From: DATAXP01 sp036272935
GTDB lineage: Bacteria; Planctomycetota; Planctomycetia; Pirellulales; PNKZ01
Direction of reading: 5' to 3'
Length of the DNA stretch: 61,532 nt
NCBI GenBank assembly: GCA_036272935.1
Contig: DATAXP010000119.1
Span: 1 to 61,532, forward strand
The notes beneath the pieces are model-generated. The model was not told where the DNA came from and did no database searches. It was given only the letters and a program-made list of their open reading frames with translations. A program made the position numbers and the translations under genes. This document shows, piece after piece, positions 1-7,862 of this stretch (within the stretch, counting starts at the first letter, position 1; each line of letters opens with the position of its first letter).

Positions 1-1160
1 ACGGAGGTCGGTCGCATGGCGCAGCGCGTGCTGTCACTGGTCGAGTGTTTTTCGGAGGTGGAAGACCCTCGCGTCGAACGAGGCAAGCAGCATTGGTTGA
101 TCGATATTCTCTGTCTGGCCGTGCTGGCGGTGGTCGCCGGCGCCGAAGGCTGGGAAGACATCGAAGAGTTTGGCCATCAGAAGCAAGACTGGCTGAAGCG
201 ACATCTGCGCTTGCCCAACGGCATTCCCTCCCACGACACGATCAGCCGCGTCTTTCGCCAACTGAAACCTGCTGCCTTTCAGCAGGCGTTCGGCCGCTGG
301 ATCGAGTCGCTGGAGCAGCCGCTAGGACTTCGGCACGTGGCGATCGACGGCAAGACGCTGCGGCGCAGCCACGACCGCCAGACGATGAAGTCGGCGTTGC
401 ACGCCGTTTGTGCCTGGAGCGTCGAGAATCATCTGGTGTTGGGCCAGCAGGCGACGGATCAGAAGTCGAACGAGATCACGGCGATCCCCGCAGTGCTGCA
501 ATTGCTGCAGCTCAACGGAGCGCTGATCACGATCGACGCGATGGGGTGTCAAAAACCGATCGCTGCCCAGATCGTCGCCGGCGGCGGTGACTATGTGTTG
601 GCGGTCAAAGATAACCAACCGCGCTTGCATGCTGCGCTGCAAGAACACTTTCTTCAACTGCACGAGACCGACTTCAAGCACGGAACCTGTCGTCGCCGTG
701 TGACCCGCCAGAAAGCCCATGGCCGCGAGGAGCAGCGTTCTTACTATCACGCGCCGGTGCCGGAGGCACTGCGCGAACTCACCGGTGCCTGGGCCGGCTT
801 GGCCAGCGTCGGACAGGTCATCTCGATGGTCGAGCGTGACGGGAAGGAAGTTTCGGACGTGCGTTACTACATCAGCAGCCTGCCGCCGCATGTCTCACGG
901 TTCGCCGCAGCCGTGCGTGGCCATTGGGGCATCGAGAACTCGCTGCACTGGGTGCTGGACATGACGTTTTCCGAGGATCAGAGCCGCATTCGCAAAGACC
1001 ACGGCCCCGATAATTTCGCGCTGCTGCGACGCTTCGCGATCAGCCTGCTCAAACAGGACTCTTCACCCGGCAGCATCCGCCGCAAACGAAAACGGGCCGC
1101 TTGGAACCATCACACCCTCGCAACCATCCTCAACATCACAACTTAAGGTGCGGTTGCCCG
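1..1160 (+). mobile_element. ISAs1-family insertion element (left end outside window)
   Basis: A complete ISAs1-type transposase gene is followed at about 1145-1160 by a short GC-rich stretch beginning AAGGTGCGGTTGCCC, which resembles the right terminal inverted repeat of this family. The left terminus lies before base 1, so the inverted repeats and target duplication cannot be compared. The next gene begins with its own ribosome-binding site only about 18 bases beyond this end. The exact right boundary is an estimate. Confidence 0.7.
16..1146 (+). CDS. ISAs1-family transposase (DDE type)
   Basis: This 376-residue protein is a full-length ISAs1/H-repeat type transposase, which moves its own element by DDE-type DNA cleavage and strand transfer. 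The N-terminal part (about residues 1-90) matches the family's DDE_Tnp_1-associated region (EDPRVERGKQHWL, LAVLAVVAGAEGW). The catalytic core follows: first Asp in AIDGKTLRRS, second Asp in ITIDAMGCQ, and the Glu region in RGHWGIENSLHWVLDMTF. ATG 16 has a GGAGG ribosome-binding site at 3-7. Length and motifs look intact, so the copy may be active. Such elements are often multicopy in planctomycete genomes. Confidence 0.93.
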   Translation: MAQRVLSLVECFSEVEDPRVERGKQHWLIDILCLAVLAVVAGAEGWEDIEEFGHQKQDWLKRHLRLPNGIPSHDTISRVFRQLKPAAFQQAFGRWIESLEQPLGLRHVAIDGKTLRRSHDRQTMKSALHAVCAWSVENHLVLGQQATDQKSNEITAIPAVLQLLQLNGALITIDAMGCQKPIAAQIVAGGGDYVLAVKDNQPRLHAALQEHFLQLHETDFKHGTCRRRVTRQKAHGREEQRSYYHAPVPEALRELTGAWAGLASVGQVISMVERDGKEVSDVRYYISSLPPHVSRFAAAVRGHWGIENSLHWVLDMTFSEDQSRIRKDHGPDNFALLRRFAISLLKQDSSPGSIRRKRKRAAWNHHTLATILNITT

Positions 1161-1188
1161 GCCCAAGCGAAACTTCTGGAGGCGATCT

Positions 1189-1470
1189 GTGAAGGACCAA
1201 CTCTCACATACCATCGATGATCTCATTGCCGAAATCCGTGGTATGAGCATCGAGGAGATTGCGAACGAGCCGTGGGACGGCCCACACTTGATTTCCGTCG
1301 ATGAGCTGCGGGCCGCCGGGGCTCTGGACGTCCCCGCGGCGTGGCGGAAGTCACTCGGCGTCGAGCGCGATCGACTCCCCGGCTTGTTCGATGAAGACGA
1401 TCCACCTTCCGACGAACATGAGCCGGCGCCATCCGACCTCGACGAGGACGTTTCGGCGAACCAACGCTGA
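1189..1470 (+). CDS. Small acidic hypothetical protein
   Basis: This 93-residue protein is not recognised. The GTG start at 1189 is chosen because GGAGG at 1178-1182 lies six bases upstream. The first half is helical and amphipathic (DDLIAEIRGMSIEEIANEP). The last third is rich in Asp, Glu and Pro and probably disordered. There is no signal peptide or membrane segment. The IS element ends about 28 bases upstream of the start codon, so the original promoter may have been displaced and transcription may now come from the element. The gene ends in an AT-rich hairpin shared with the convergent VWA gene. Confidence 0.55.
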   Translation: MKDQLSHTIDDLIAEIRGMSIEEIANEPWDGPHLISVDELRAAGALDVPAAWRKSLGVERDRLPGLFDEDDPPSDEHEPAPSDLDEDVSANQR

Positions 1471-1474
1471 ATGC

Positions 1475-1525
1475 AAAATGCTGAATGCTTAATTACGCAT
1501 TTCGCATTTATCATTTCGCATTTTT
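1475..1525. terminator. AT-rich simple-sequence hairpin between convergent genes
   Basis: AAAATGC at 1475-1481 pairs with GCATTTT at 1518-1524, and an inner AATGC/GCATT pair lies between them. The right arm is built from repeated GCATTT units and ends in a T-run. It sits between two convergent genes and reads as a bidirectional intrinsic terminator. The right arm also encodes the last residues (NKNAK) and the stop codon of the VWA gene. The composition is much more AT-rich than the surroundings. Confidence 0.5.
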
Positions 1526-2188
1526 GTTCGTGTCGACGTACACGTACTGCCCGCGGTTCGCCGCGGCGAGCCGTTGCAGGAAGTTCTCGCCCGGCCGCTT
1601 CGGGCCGACGCCGAATTCGATGCAGTTGATCACGGCCGCCTGGTTACGCTTGGTGATGCGCTCGAGCTCTCCGGCCGTCAGTCCGGGTTCGTCGGCATCG
1701 GTGAGAAAGTAGATCACGTCGGCATCGAGCCGTAGTGCCACTTCGAGTGCCGCGAGATGATCGGTCCCACCTTCGGCGGTGATGCCGTCGACGAACTCCT
1801 CGGCAGAGTGCTTGTTGTTCCGGCTGCCGAACACCAGCCGTCCCTGCACTCCGGCCAGCGGAAAGATGGTCGGCCGCTCGTTGTAGAAGATGATCTGGAA
1901 CTGATGGGTCGGCCCCAGATCGTTCAGGCTTCCGAGCAACTCGGTCTTGGCACCGCGCAGCGCACTACCCGGCCCCTCCCCCATACTTGCCGAGCGATCG
2001 AAGACGTAAACGAATTTTTGCCCTTGCCCGGCGATGCCGTAAATCTGCGTGCGGGCTTCGGGACCTGCGAGCGGATCGGCAGCGCGCGCCTGCGGGCAGG
2101 CCAGCGCGGCGACAACGAGTGCGACTGCCGTGTTTAGCCAGCGGGCTCGCCCGCCGCGGCGACCGCGCCACTTCTTGAAGATGGTCAT
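1511..2188 (-). CDS. Secreted VWA-domain protein
   Basis: The protein has about 225 residues if translation starts at ATG 2188, which gives a proper signal peptide: an Arg-rich n-region, a hydrophobic core around AVALVVAALAC, and likely cleavage after ARA. The rest is one von Willebrand factor A domain. The metal-binding (MIDAS) residues are visible as DRSAS, the Thr in GGTDHL and the Asp in FLTDADEP, so it should bind a divalent cation and a protein ligand outside the cytoplasm. An in-frame ATG at 2245 would lengthen it but would hide the signal peptide. It is divergent from the deformylase gene. The ligand and role are unknown. Confidence 0.8.
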   Translation of the reverse strand: MTIFKKWRGRRGGRARWLNTAVALVVAALACPQARAADPLAGPEARTQIYGIAGQGQKFVYVFDRSASMGEGPGSALRGAKTELLGSLNDLGPTHQFQIIFYNERPTIFPLAGVQGRLVFGSRNNKHSAEEFVDGITAEGGTDHLAALEVALRLDADVIYFLTDADEPGLTAGELERITKRNQAAVINCIEFGVGPKRPGENFLQRLAAANRGQYVYVDTNKNAK

Positions 2189-2194
2189 CACATC

Positions 2195-2200
2195 TATAAT
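2195..2200 (+). promoter_or_regulatory. Possible -10 element for def
   Basis: A perfect TATAAT lies in the short divergent region, 28 bases before the TTG start of def. A TTGAAG at 2175-2180 is only 14 bases upstream, shorter than the usual 16-18, so the -35 assignment is doubtful. Confidence 0.3.
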
Positions 2201-2228
2201 AGATTGTTTCTGCCGGGAGTGGCATGCT

Positions 2229-2813
2229 TTGCTGCGAGTCATCAACTATCCCCATCCGACGCTGCGGCGCGTTTCGAAGCCATTGCGGCGTGTCGACGCC
2301 GAGCTGCACCGGCTGGTGGCCGAGATGTTCGACCTGATGTACGAGCAAAAAGGCTGTGGCTTGGCCGCGAACCAGGTCGATTTGCCGTATCGGGTTTTTG
2401 TGGTCAACCAGTCGGGCGACCCGGCGAAGAAGGAACAGGAATTCGTGTTTCTGAACCCGGTGCTCAGCAAGCCCAAGGGCTCGGCCGAGGACGAGGAGGG
2501 CTGCCTGAGCCTGCCGGGCTTGTACGCCCCGGTGCGCCGCCCCGAACGCGTGACGATCGATGCCTACAACCTGCAAGGCGAGAAGATTCATCTCGAGGCG
2601 AAAGACCGCTTCTCGCGCATCTTGCAGCACGAAACCGACCATCTCGACGGCATCTTGTTTATTGATCGCTTGACCCCGACGCAGCGGATGGCGCTGCGCG
2701 ACGAGATCGAAGAATTCGAACTCGAGTTCAGCCAGCGGCGCGACCGTGGTGAAATCCCCGACGACGCGGCGATCTCGGCCCGGCTAGTCGAGCTGGAAGG
2801 CCAGCGGACCTGA
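2229..2813 (+). CDS. def: Peptide deformylase
   Basis: The 194-residue enzyme removes the formyl group from the initiator methionine of new proteins and uses a bound metal. All three family motifs are present: GCGLAANQ (residues 42-49), EGCLSLP with the metal-ligand Cys92, and HETDH (134-138) with the two His ligands and catalytic Glu135. The start is taken as TTG 2229, with GGGAG at 2215-2219 nine bases upstream, because this gives the expected short N-terminus (LRVINYPHPTLR). The in-frame ATG 2181 upstream overlaps the probable promoter. It is followed by fmt after 13 bases, the usual def-fmt pairing. Confidence 0.95.
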   Translation: MLRVINYPHPTLRRVSKPLRRVDAELHRLVAEMFDLMYEQKGCGLAANQVDLPYRVFVVNQSGDPAKKEQEFVFLNPVLSKPKGSAEDEEGCLSLPGLYAPVRRPERVTIDAYNLQGEKIHLEAKDRFSRILQHETDHLDGILFIDRLTPTQRMALRDEIEEFELEFSQRRDRGEIPDDAAISARLVELEGQRT

Positions 2814-2819
2814 GGAGAA

Positions 2820-2905
2820 ATGGGGGATGGGGAATGCGGAATGGGGAATGGATGCTGATCGAGCGGCTTCCGATTCGAGCCCCCAGTCCCCAGTCCCCAG
2901 CCCCC
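2820..2905 (+). repeat. G-rich / C-rich simple-sequence inverted repeat
   Basis: A run of GGGGAATG-like units (about 2822-2850) is followed 30 bases later by CCCCAGT-like units (2881-2905). The two halves are roughly complementary and could form an imperfect hairpin. It lies between def and the conserved part of fmt and is translated as the odd N-terminus of fmt. It resembles in style the AT-rich hairpin at 1475-1525. Confidence 0.6.
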
Positions 2906-3855
2906 TCCGCTTGGTTGTCATGGGAACCGGGCCGTTTGCGGTGCCGATGTTCCGCGGGCTCTTGGCCGGCCGGCACCGCGTGCTCGCGCTGGTTACGCGC
3001 CTGGCTCGCTCATCGCGCGCCGGCGTGAAACCGCCTCCCAGTCCGATGCGCGCCGTCGCCGAGGGACACGGCTTGCCGGTGCTCGATCCGGAGTCGATCA
3101 ACACTCCTGTGGCGCGCGAGGCGCTCGCTGCGCTGGCTCCCGACCTGTTCGTGGTCGCCGACTACGGACAGATTCTGTCGCCCGAAACGCTGGCGGTTGC
3201 TCGGCTGGGCGGGATCAACCTGCACGGGTCGATCCTGCCGAAGTATCGCGGAGCGGCGCCGATCAACTGGGCGCTGTATCACGGCGACACCGAAACCGGT
3301 GTGACGGTCATTCATATGACGCCGCGCGTCGATGCCGGTCCGATCGTCGCCATCGCACGCACGCCAATCGATCCCGAAGAAGACGCGGTCGCGCTGGAAC
3401 AACGGCTGGCCCAGCTCGGCGCTCCGCTGGTGTCGCAGGTCGTCGATCAGTTGGCCGCCGGGCAGGTCGAAAGCCTGCCGCAGGACGCGAGCCAAGCCTG
3501 TGGCGCGCGGCGGCTGCGCAAAACCGACGGCGAAATTGACTGGAGTCGCTCGGCCCCAGAGATCAAAAACCAGGTGCGAGCCTTGGAGCCGTGGCCGCGC
3601 ACGAGCACCCACTGGCTGCGGCAACATGCTACGCCGCTGCGCGTGATCCTGGGCCACGTGACCGTCGAAGCGAGGACAAGCGACTCGCCCCCGGGCACCG
3701 TCGTTGCTGCAAGTAGCGGTCGCCTGGTGATCGCCACCGGCACGGGGCTCTTGGCGATCGATCAGTTACAACCCGCCGGCAAGCGCATGATGTCGGCCGG
3801 CGAGTTTCTGAACGGCCACCCCGTAGCCACCGGCGAACGGTTCGGTTCGCCTTAA
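2827..3855 (+). CDS. fmt: Methionyl-tRNA formyltransferase
   Basis: This enzyme formylates Met-tRNA(fMet) with 10-formyl-tetrahydrofolate, the step that def later reverses. The conserved N-terminal strand (LVVMGTGPFAVPMF) is followed by the active-site block around INLHGSILPKYRGAAPIN, with the Asn and His, and by DAGPIV carrying the catalytic Asp. The C-terminal tRNA-binding domain completes the family length. The start is odd. The position equivalent to the usual first Met is CTC at 2905, and 26 extra residues are encoded by a G/C-rich repeat. ATG 2827 has AGGAG at 2813-2817. TTG 2911 is an alternative start without a clear ribosome-binding site. Confidence 0.93.
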   Translation: MGNAEWGMDADRAASDSSPQSPVPSPLRLVVMGTGPFAVPMFRGLLAGRHRVLALVTRLARSSRAGVKPPPSPMRAVAEGHGLPVLDPESINTPVAREALAALAPDLFVVADYGQILSPETLAVARLGGINLHGSILPKYRGAAPINWALYHGDTETGVTVIHMTPRVDAGPIVAIARTPIDPEEDAVALEQRLAQLGAPLVSQVVDQLAAGQVESLPQDASQACGARRLRKTDGEIDWSRSAPEIKNQVRALEPWPRTSTHWLRQHATPLRVILGHVTVEARTSDSPPGTVVAASSGRLVIATGTGLLAIDQLQPAGKRMMSAGEFLNGHPVATGERFGSP

Positions 3856-4094
3856 GGCTTCCGCCCCTTCCGTCTCCCGTTCGCCGTCGGATGGAATTCG
3901 AGATCGGTGACTAGCAGCAAGTCGATGATGTTAAGCGTGTCGTCGGGCTGGCAGACAACAACGGTGCGTCCGCTAGGGACGGTTAATATGAATTCCCGCG
4001 ACAGGACGGGAATCTCTCGGCCATCGGCAAGATGGATCGCAAATGGCCGAAACGGCTGAGCGCTGTAGGCATCGCGTAGTTGTTCGACGGTCAT
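3852..4094 (-). CDS. Small planctomycete-type hypothetical protein
   Basis: The protein has about 80 residues. Its opening pattern (MTVEQLRDAYSAQPFRPFAIHLADG) is one I associate with small proteins recurring in planctomycete genomes. The fold is probably a compact beta-rich unit and its function is unknown. ATG 4094 is preferred because the family pattern begins there. ATG 4118 is also in frame, but a TACAAT-like sequence lies between the two and may be the -10 box. It converges on fmt, overlapping its stop codon by 4 bases. Confidence 0.65.
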   Translation of the reverse strand: MTVEQLRDAYSAQPFRPFAIHLADGREIPVLSREFILTVPSGRTVVVCQPDDTLNIIDLLLVTDLEFHPTANGRRKGRKP

Positions 4095-4136
4095 ACGAAG
4101 AATTGTAACTTTGCTCAATGTGCGGAGCCAAGGCGA

Positions 4137-5042
4137 TCAGTTCTCCCGCCGCCGATAGCGCAGTCCCAGGCCGATCAGGATCATCGTCGCGCCGGCGATC
4201 GTCGATCGATCCGGCACTTCGCCCCAGGCCAGGTACACCCACACCGGCACCAGCACCGGTTCCAGCAGGCCGATGGCCACCGCCTCCTGGCTGCCGATGC
4301 TGCGGAGGGCTTGGGCCATCAGCAAATACGGCAAGCTCATCTGCAGCAGGCCAAACGCGCATAGCACCAAAAGTTGGTTGCCCGACGGGATCGGGTAGCG
4401 GCCGAGGCAGTACGGCGCGATCACCGCAGCCGCCACCAGGTGGTTGAGTGCGATCGACCAGGCGCCGTTCTGATCGCGCAGTCCGCGCATCGAAATGATC
4501 ACCAGCGCGTAGAACACGCCCGAAGCCACGCCGAACAGCACGCCCGGCAGCGAGCCTTCGCCGGTGCCGCTGCGCCACAATTCGCACACCAGGATCGTCG
4601 TCACACCGCCGACGCCCCAGGCCAGCGGCACCAGATCGCGACGGTTGATCGGCTCGCGCCCAAGGCACAGCGTGAACACGAACACCCACAGCGGAGCCAT
4701 CGCTTGCAGCCAGCCGGCGTTGGCTGCCGTGGTGAGCGACATGCTTTGCAGAAAGCTGACGTTCATTGCCGCAAATGCCGCGATCATCGGCAGCAGCCGC
4801 CACGACCATTGCGGCCGCCGCACAGCCGGCAGCAGCCATAATCCTGCGAACAACGCCCGCCAAAAGGCCAGCATCGTGCCGCGTTCTTCACGCGGCCAGG
4901 CGTCGAAGATCGGCGCCTTGGCGAACAGGCCGTTCAGGCTCCAAAGTATCGCGGCCCCGACGATGCACAACCGGCCGATGGCCAGCGCTCGATCGGCGCT
5001 GGCCGTGGGTTCCATCGGACCAATCGGTTCGGCGTCGCTCAC
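4137..5042 (-). CDS. EamA/DMT-family membrane transporter
   Basis: The 301-residue inner-membrane protein has about ten hydrophobic helices in two EamA repeats, the drug/metabolite transporter layout. The first repeat begins at LCIVGAAILWSLNGLFAK and the second at LPGVLFGVASGVFYALVI. The second ends with the typical LLEPVLVPVWVYLAWGE and a short basic tail. The substrate cannot be inferred. GTG 5042 is chosen because it overlaps the stop codon of the upstream gene in a GTGA arrangement, which implies translational coupling. Longer starts would run far into that gene. Confidence 0.85.
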   Translation of the reverse strand: MSDAEPIGPMEPTASADRALAIGRLCIVGAAILWSLNGLFAKAPIFDAWPREERGTMLAFWRALFAGLWLLPAVRRPQWSWRLLPMIAAFAAMNVSFLQSMSLTTAANAGWLQAMAPLWVFVFTLCLGREPINRRDLVPLAWGVGGVTTILVCELWRSGTGEGSLPGVLFGVASGVFYALVIISMRGLRDQNGAWSIALNHLVAAAVIAPYCLGRYPIPSGNQLLVLCAFGLLQMSLPYLLMAQALRSIGSQEAVAIGLLEPVLVPVWVYLAWGEVPDRSTIAGATMILIGLGLRYRRREN

Positions 5043-5542
5043 GACGGCTTCAGCAGCGACCAGAGAATCATGATGACGATCGATAGCCCGACCCCCACGG
5101 CGATGCGGATCGACCATTTGAGCAAGTTCTGGTTGAACTGCTCTTCTTTGCGTCGCTTCGCTTCTTCCAGCGCCTCTTTCGCTTCCAGGCTATCGTCGTA
5201 GCGCAGCTCGAATTGCACGTTGCAATAGGGGCAGAGCGCCTGCTGGCCGAACATATCGGACGGCGTTTCGAGCACGTGTCCGTTCGGACACGGAATGCGG
5301 ACGACGCGCGGCACTTCGGGCTCGGGGGGCGGCTCGGGTTCGGGCTCTGGCGCAGGGGCAGGTGCCATCGTCTGCTGCGGAGCACCCGGAAAGCCCGCCG
5401 GTGCCGCGGCCACTTCGGGCTGCGGCGTCATCATCGGAATGAGAAAGATCGTTCCGCACATGGGACACTGGCTCTGCTGCCCCATTTGCGATTCGTGCCC
5501 TTCGAGCAAGTGTCCCTGCGGACAATAAAACTGAAACGGCAT
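5039..5542 (-). CDS. Double zinc-ribbon protein with C-terminal membrane anchor
   Basis: This 167-residue protein has two short zinc-ribbon-like modules, CPQGH/CPMCG near residues 8-31 and CPNGH/CPYC near 87-110. A linker of Ala, Pro and Glu separates them. After the second module comes a charged helix (EAKEALEEAKRRKEEQ) and one transmembrane helix at the very C-terminus (IRIAVGVGLSIVIMILWSLL). The layout suggests a cytoplasmic, tail-anchored protein. Similar CP.GH proteins are common and unstudied in planctomycetes. It is coupled to the downstream transporter by a 4-base overlap. Confidence 0.75.
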   Translation of the reverse strand: MPFQFYCPQGHLLEGHESQMGQQSQCPMCGTIFLIPMMTPQPEVAAAPAGFPGAPQQTMAPAPAPEPEPEPPPEPEVPRVVRIPCPNGHVLETPSDMFGQQALCPYCNVQFELRYDDSLEAKEALEEAKRRKEEQFNQNLLKWSIRIAVGVGLSIVIMILWSLLKPS

Positions 5543-5636
5543 GCCGTGAGACCCCTGGACCGCTGAAGGCTGACTGCCGACCCCTCGTTGCCGAACGCGC
5601 CATTCAGCCAGGAGCAGTTAGCAGCGAGCGTTCAAC

Positions 5637-6221
5637 TCACCCGTTTTCAACCGCGCCACGATAACAATCATCGAACAGCAACCGCCACTCACGCTGTTGC
5701 ACCCGTCGGCACAACATTTCGTCGTCGGTCCCGCGCCCGGCAGCGGCCTGGCACAGGTCGACAAACCGCGCCGCATCCCATCGGTCGTGCGAGCCGATCG
5801 CCTGCTCGATCAGTGTATCCCGTCGCTGGCCGCCGGTATGTTGCAACTCCGCTGCCAGCGCCTCAAACACCGCGTGCCGTGGACCGACGCGTCGGAACCA
5901 GTACTTGGCGTTCGAGTAATCCCCTTCGCGCCGGTGCATAATACCATGCCAAAAGCTGCCCGTCGCGGTGTCGATCCGCTGGCTTATCTGATGCGATTCG
6001 TCTAAAAAATCGTGCAGTAACCATAAACCGGCCCGGCAACACGCTGCGAGATCATCGTCGACAATACGCTGACCCGGCCACATCGCCGCATCGGTCAACG
6101 CCTCCAATCGAGCATGGGCTGTCTCGTTCGGTGCTCCGGGTCCAAGCTCGTTCAGCGGCAACGGATCTAGCAGCGATGCGATCGCCGGGGCGTAACGGTT
6201 CAAAAGATCGCGATCGTGCAT
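5637..6221 (-). CDS. Hypothetical protein, soluble, planctomycete type
   Basis: The protein has about 194 residues from ATG 6221 (MHDRDLLNRY). It is helical and has no signal peptide or membrane segment. The central segment SFWHGIMHRREGDYSNAKYW looks like a conserved, tetratricopeptide-like helical hairpin. I recall similar sequences in planctomycete hypothetical proteins, but no function is known. A start at 6260 would add 13 unlikely residues. It is divergent from the S1-domain gene, and the 176 bases between them should hold both promoters. Confidence 0.65.
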   Translation of the reverse strand: MHDRDLLNRYAPAIASLLDPLPLNELGPGAPNETAHARLEALTDAAMWPGQRIVDDDLAACCRAGLWLLHDFLDESHQISQRIDTATGSFWHGIMHRREGDYSNAKYWFRRVGPRHAVFEALAAELQHTGGQRRDTLIEQAIGSHDRWDAARFVDLCQAAAGRGTDDEMLCRRVQQREWRLLFDDCYRGAVENG

Positions 6222-6397
6222 GGAGTTTTTGCACCGTGGTCGAACACGGTATGCTATCACGCTCGAAATAAATTGCGCAGGGGGCGAGGGCGTGGCTAGA
6301 TGACTTTTTGCAAACGCCGCGAGCGCGCACCGCCGATCATTTGATAGATTACTCGAACGCCTGCCGGTAAATTTTCTGCGACCGATTCACCTCGACG

Positions 6398-7840
6398 ATG
6401 AACGACGACACGCCTACCTCCGCCGAACCGCCCGACGCTGCGACCCGCCCAGACGAAACGACCATTCCCGCCTCGCCGCCTGCCGAGGCTGGTCAAGCCA
6501 CCGCGCCTCGCCGCATTGGCTCGCAGCGCCCCGGCCGCCCCCAGGTGCGCGCCCAGGCTAAGCATCCGGTGGCCGCGGAACGCCGCGTTGAGAAGCGGAC
6601 GCCGATTCCCAGCACGCGCGAACAACTGGCGCCCGAGGACGAGCTAGAGTTGGCCGCCGCCATGGGCGATGCATCGCTCGAGGAAATGCTCGCGCCGGCC
6701 GACTCGACGCCGGTCAAAGAACTGGAACCCGATAGCCGACTGACCGCCACGATTCTCTCTATCCATGGCGACAATGTGTTCGTCGATCTCGGCGGTCCGC
6801 ACCAAGGGGTGTTGTCGCTACGGCAGTTCGGCGAGGCGGTGCCTCCGGTCGGTGGCCGGATGCCGGTGGTCGTGCAGCGATTCAACGCCGACGAAGGGCT
6901 GTACACCGTGGCCCTGTCGGGGGCGAGCGTTGCCGTGGAAGATTGGTCGCAGCTGGCCGAAGGGATGCTCGTCGAGGCTCGCGTGACCGGGCACAACAAA
7001 GGGGGTCTGGAATGCGAGGTGAACCAGCTTCGCGGTTTCATCCCCGCCAGTCAGATCGCCCCGTACCGTGTCGAGGACCTGGCGCAATTCACGGGCGAGA
7101 AGTGGACTTGCGTGGTGGCCGAGGTCGATGCCGATCGCCGCAAGCTGGTGCTCAGCCGTCGGGCGGTACTTGAGCGCGAGCAGGCCGCCACCCGCGAGCA
7201 GCTCCGCGCTCAATTGGCTGAGGGTCAGATTCGCGAGGGGGTGGTGCGTAGCATCCAGGATTTCGGGGCGTTCGTCGACCTGGGCGGAATCGACGGCCTG
7301 CTGCACGTCAGCCAGTTGAGTTGGCAACGGGTCAAGCATCCCAGCGACGTAGTCAGCGTCGGTCAGACCGTCCGCGTGTTGGTCCGCAGGATCGATCCCG
7401 CGAGTGGCAAAATCAGCCTGGCGATGCGCGACCTGACGGAAAGCCCGTGGGCCGCCGCGCCAACGAAGTATCCAGCTTCGAGCACGGTGCGCGGCACGGT
7501 GACAAAGGTGATGGATTTCGGCGCGTTCGTCGAATTGGAGCCAGGAATCGAGGGGCTCGTGCATATTTCTGAGCTGGCTCACGGCCGGGTTTTCCGCGTG
7601 CGCGACATTGTCAAGGAAGGGGACACGGTCGAAGCGAAAGTGCTGTCGATCGATCCCGAGTCTCAGCGGATCAGCCTGTCGATGAAGGCGATTCAGGCGA
7701 AGCCCGAAGTTGCTCGCGCTGCAACGAAAGCTGAGGCGGACGAGGCACCTCCCGAGCCGCTGCCACCTCCTCGGCACAAAAACCTGAAAGGGGGCGTGCA
7801 GAGGTCAATCGGTGGCGAGAAGTTCGGGCTGAAGTGGTAG
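6398..7840 (+). CDS. S1 RNA-binding domain protein (ribosomal protein S1-like)
   Basis: This 480-residue protein has four S1 domains after a disordered Pro/Ala/Arg-rich N-terminus (about 1-105). The first two (about 110-175 and 190-265) are divergent. The last two are canonical, each starting G.V..I.DFGAFVDL or G.V.KVMDFGAFVEL and ending with KISLAMRDL or RISLSMKAI. They should bind single-stranded RNA and help translation initiation or RNA turnover. It is shorter than six-domain RpsA, and another S1 gene may exist elsewhere. No strong ribosome-binding site precedes ATG 6398. Confidence 0.88.
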   Translation: MNDDTPTSAEPPDAATRPDETTIPASPPAEAGQATAPRRIGSQRPGRPQVRAQAKHPVAAERRVEKRTPIPSTREQLAPEDELELAAAMGDASLEEMLAPADSTPVKELEPDSRLTATILSIHGDNVFVDLGGPHQGVLSLRQFGEAVPPVGGRMPVVVQRFNADEGLYTVALSGASVAVEDWSQLAEGMLVEARVTGHNKGGLECEVNQLRGFIPASQIAPYRVEDLAQFTGEKWTCVVAEVDADRRKLVLSRRAVLEREQAATREQLRAQLAEGQIREGVVRSIQDFGAFVDLGGIDGLLHVSQLSWQRVKHPSDVVSVGQTVRVLVRRIDPASGKISLAMRDLTESPWAAAPTKYPASSTVRGTVTKVMDFGAFVELEPGIEGLVHISELAHGRVFRVRDIVKEGDTVEAKVLSIDPESQRISLSMKAIQAKPEVARAATKAEADEAPPEPLPPPRHKNLKGGVQRSIGGEKFGLKW

Positions 7841-7862
7841 ACGCCGCGCGCCGGCCGCCGGC

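Noticed and set aside
2175..2200. TTGAAG-TATAAT as a full sigma-70 promoter for def
   Set aside because: The spacer is only 14 bases. Only the TATAAT is kept, as a low-confidence -10 box.
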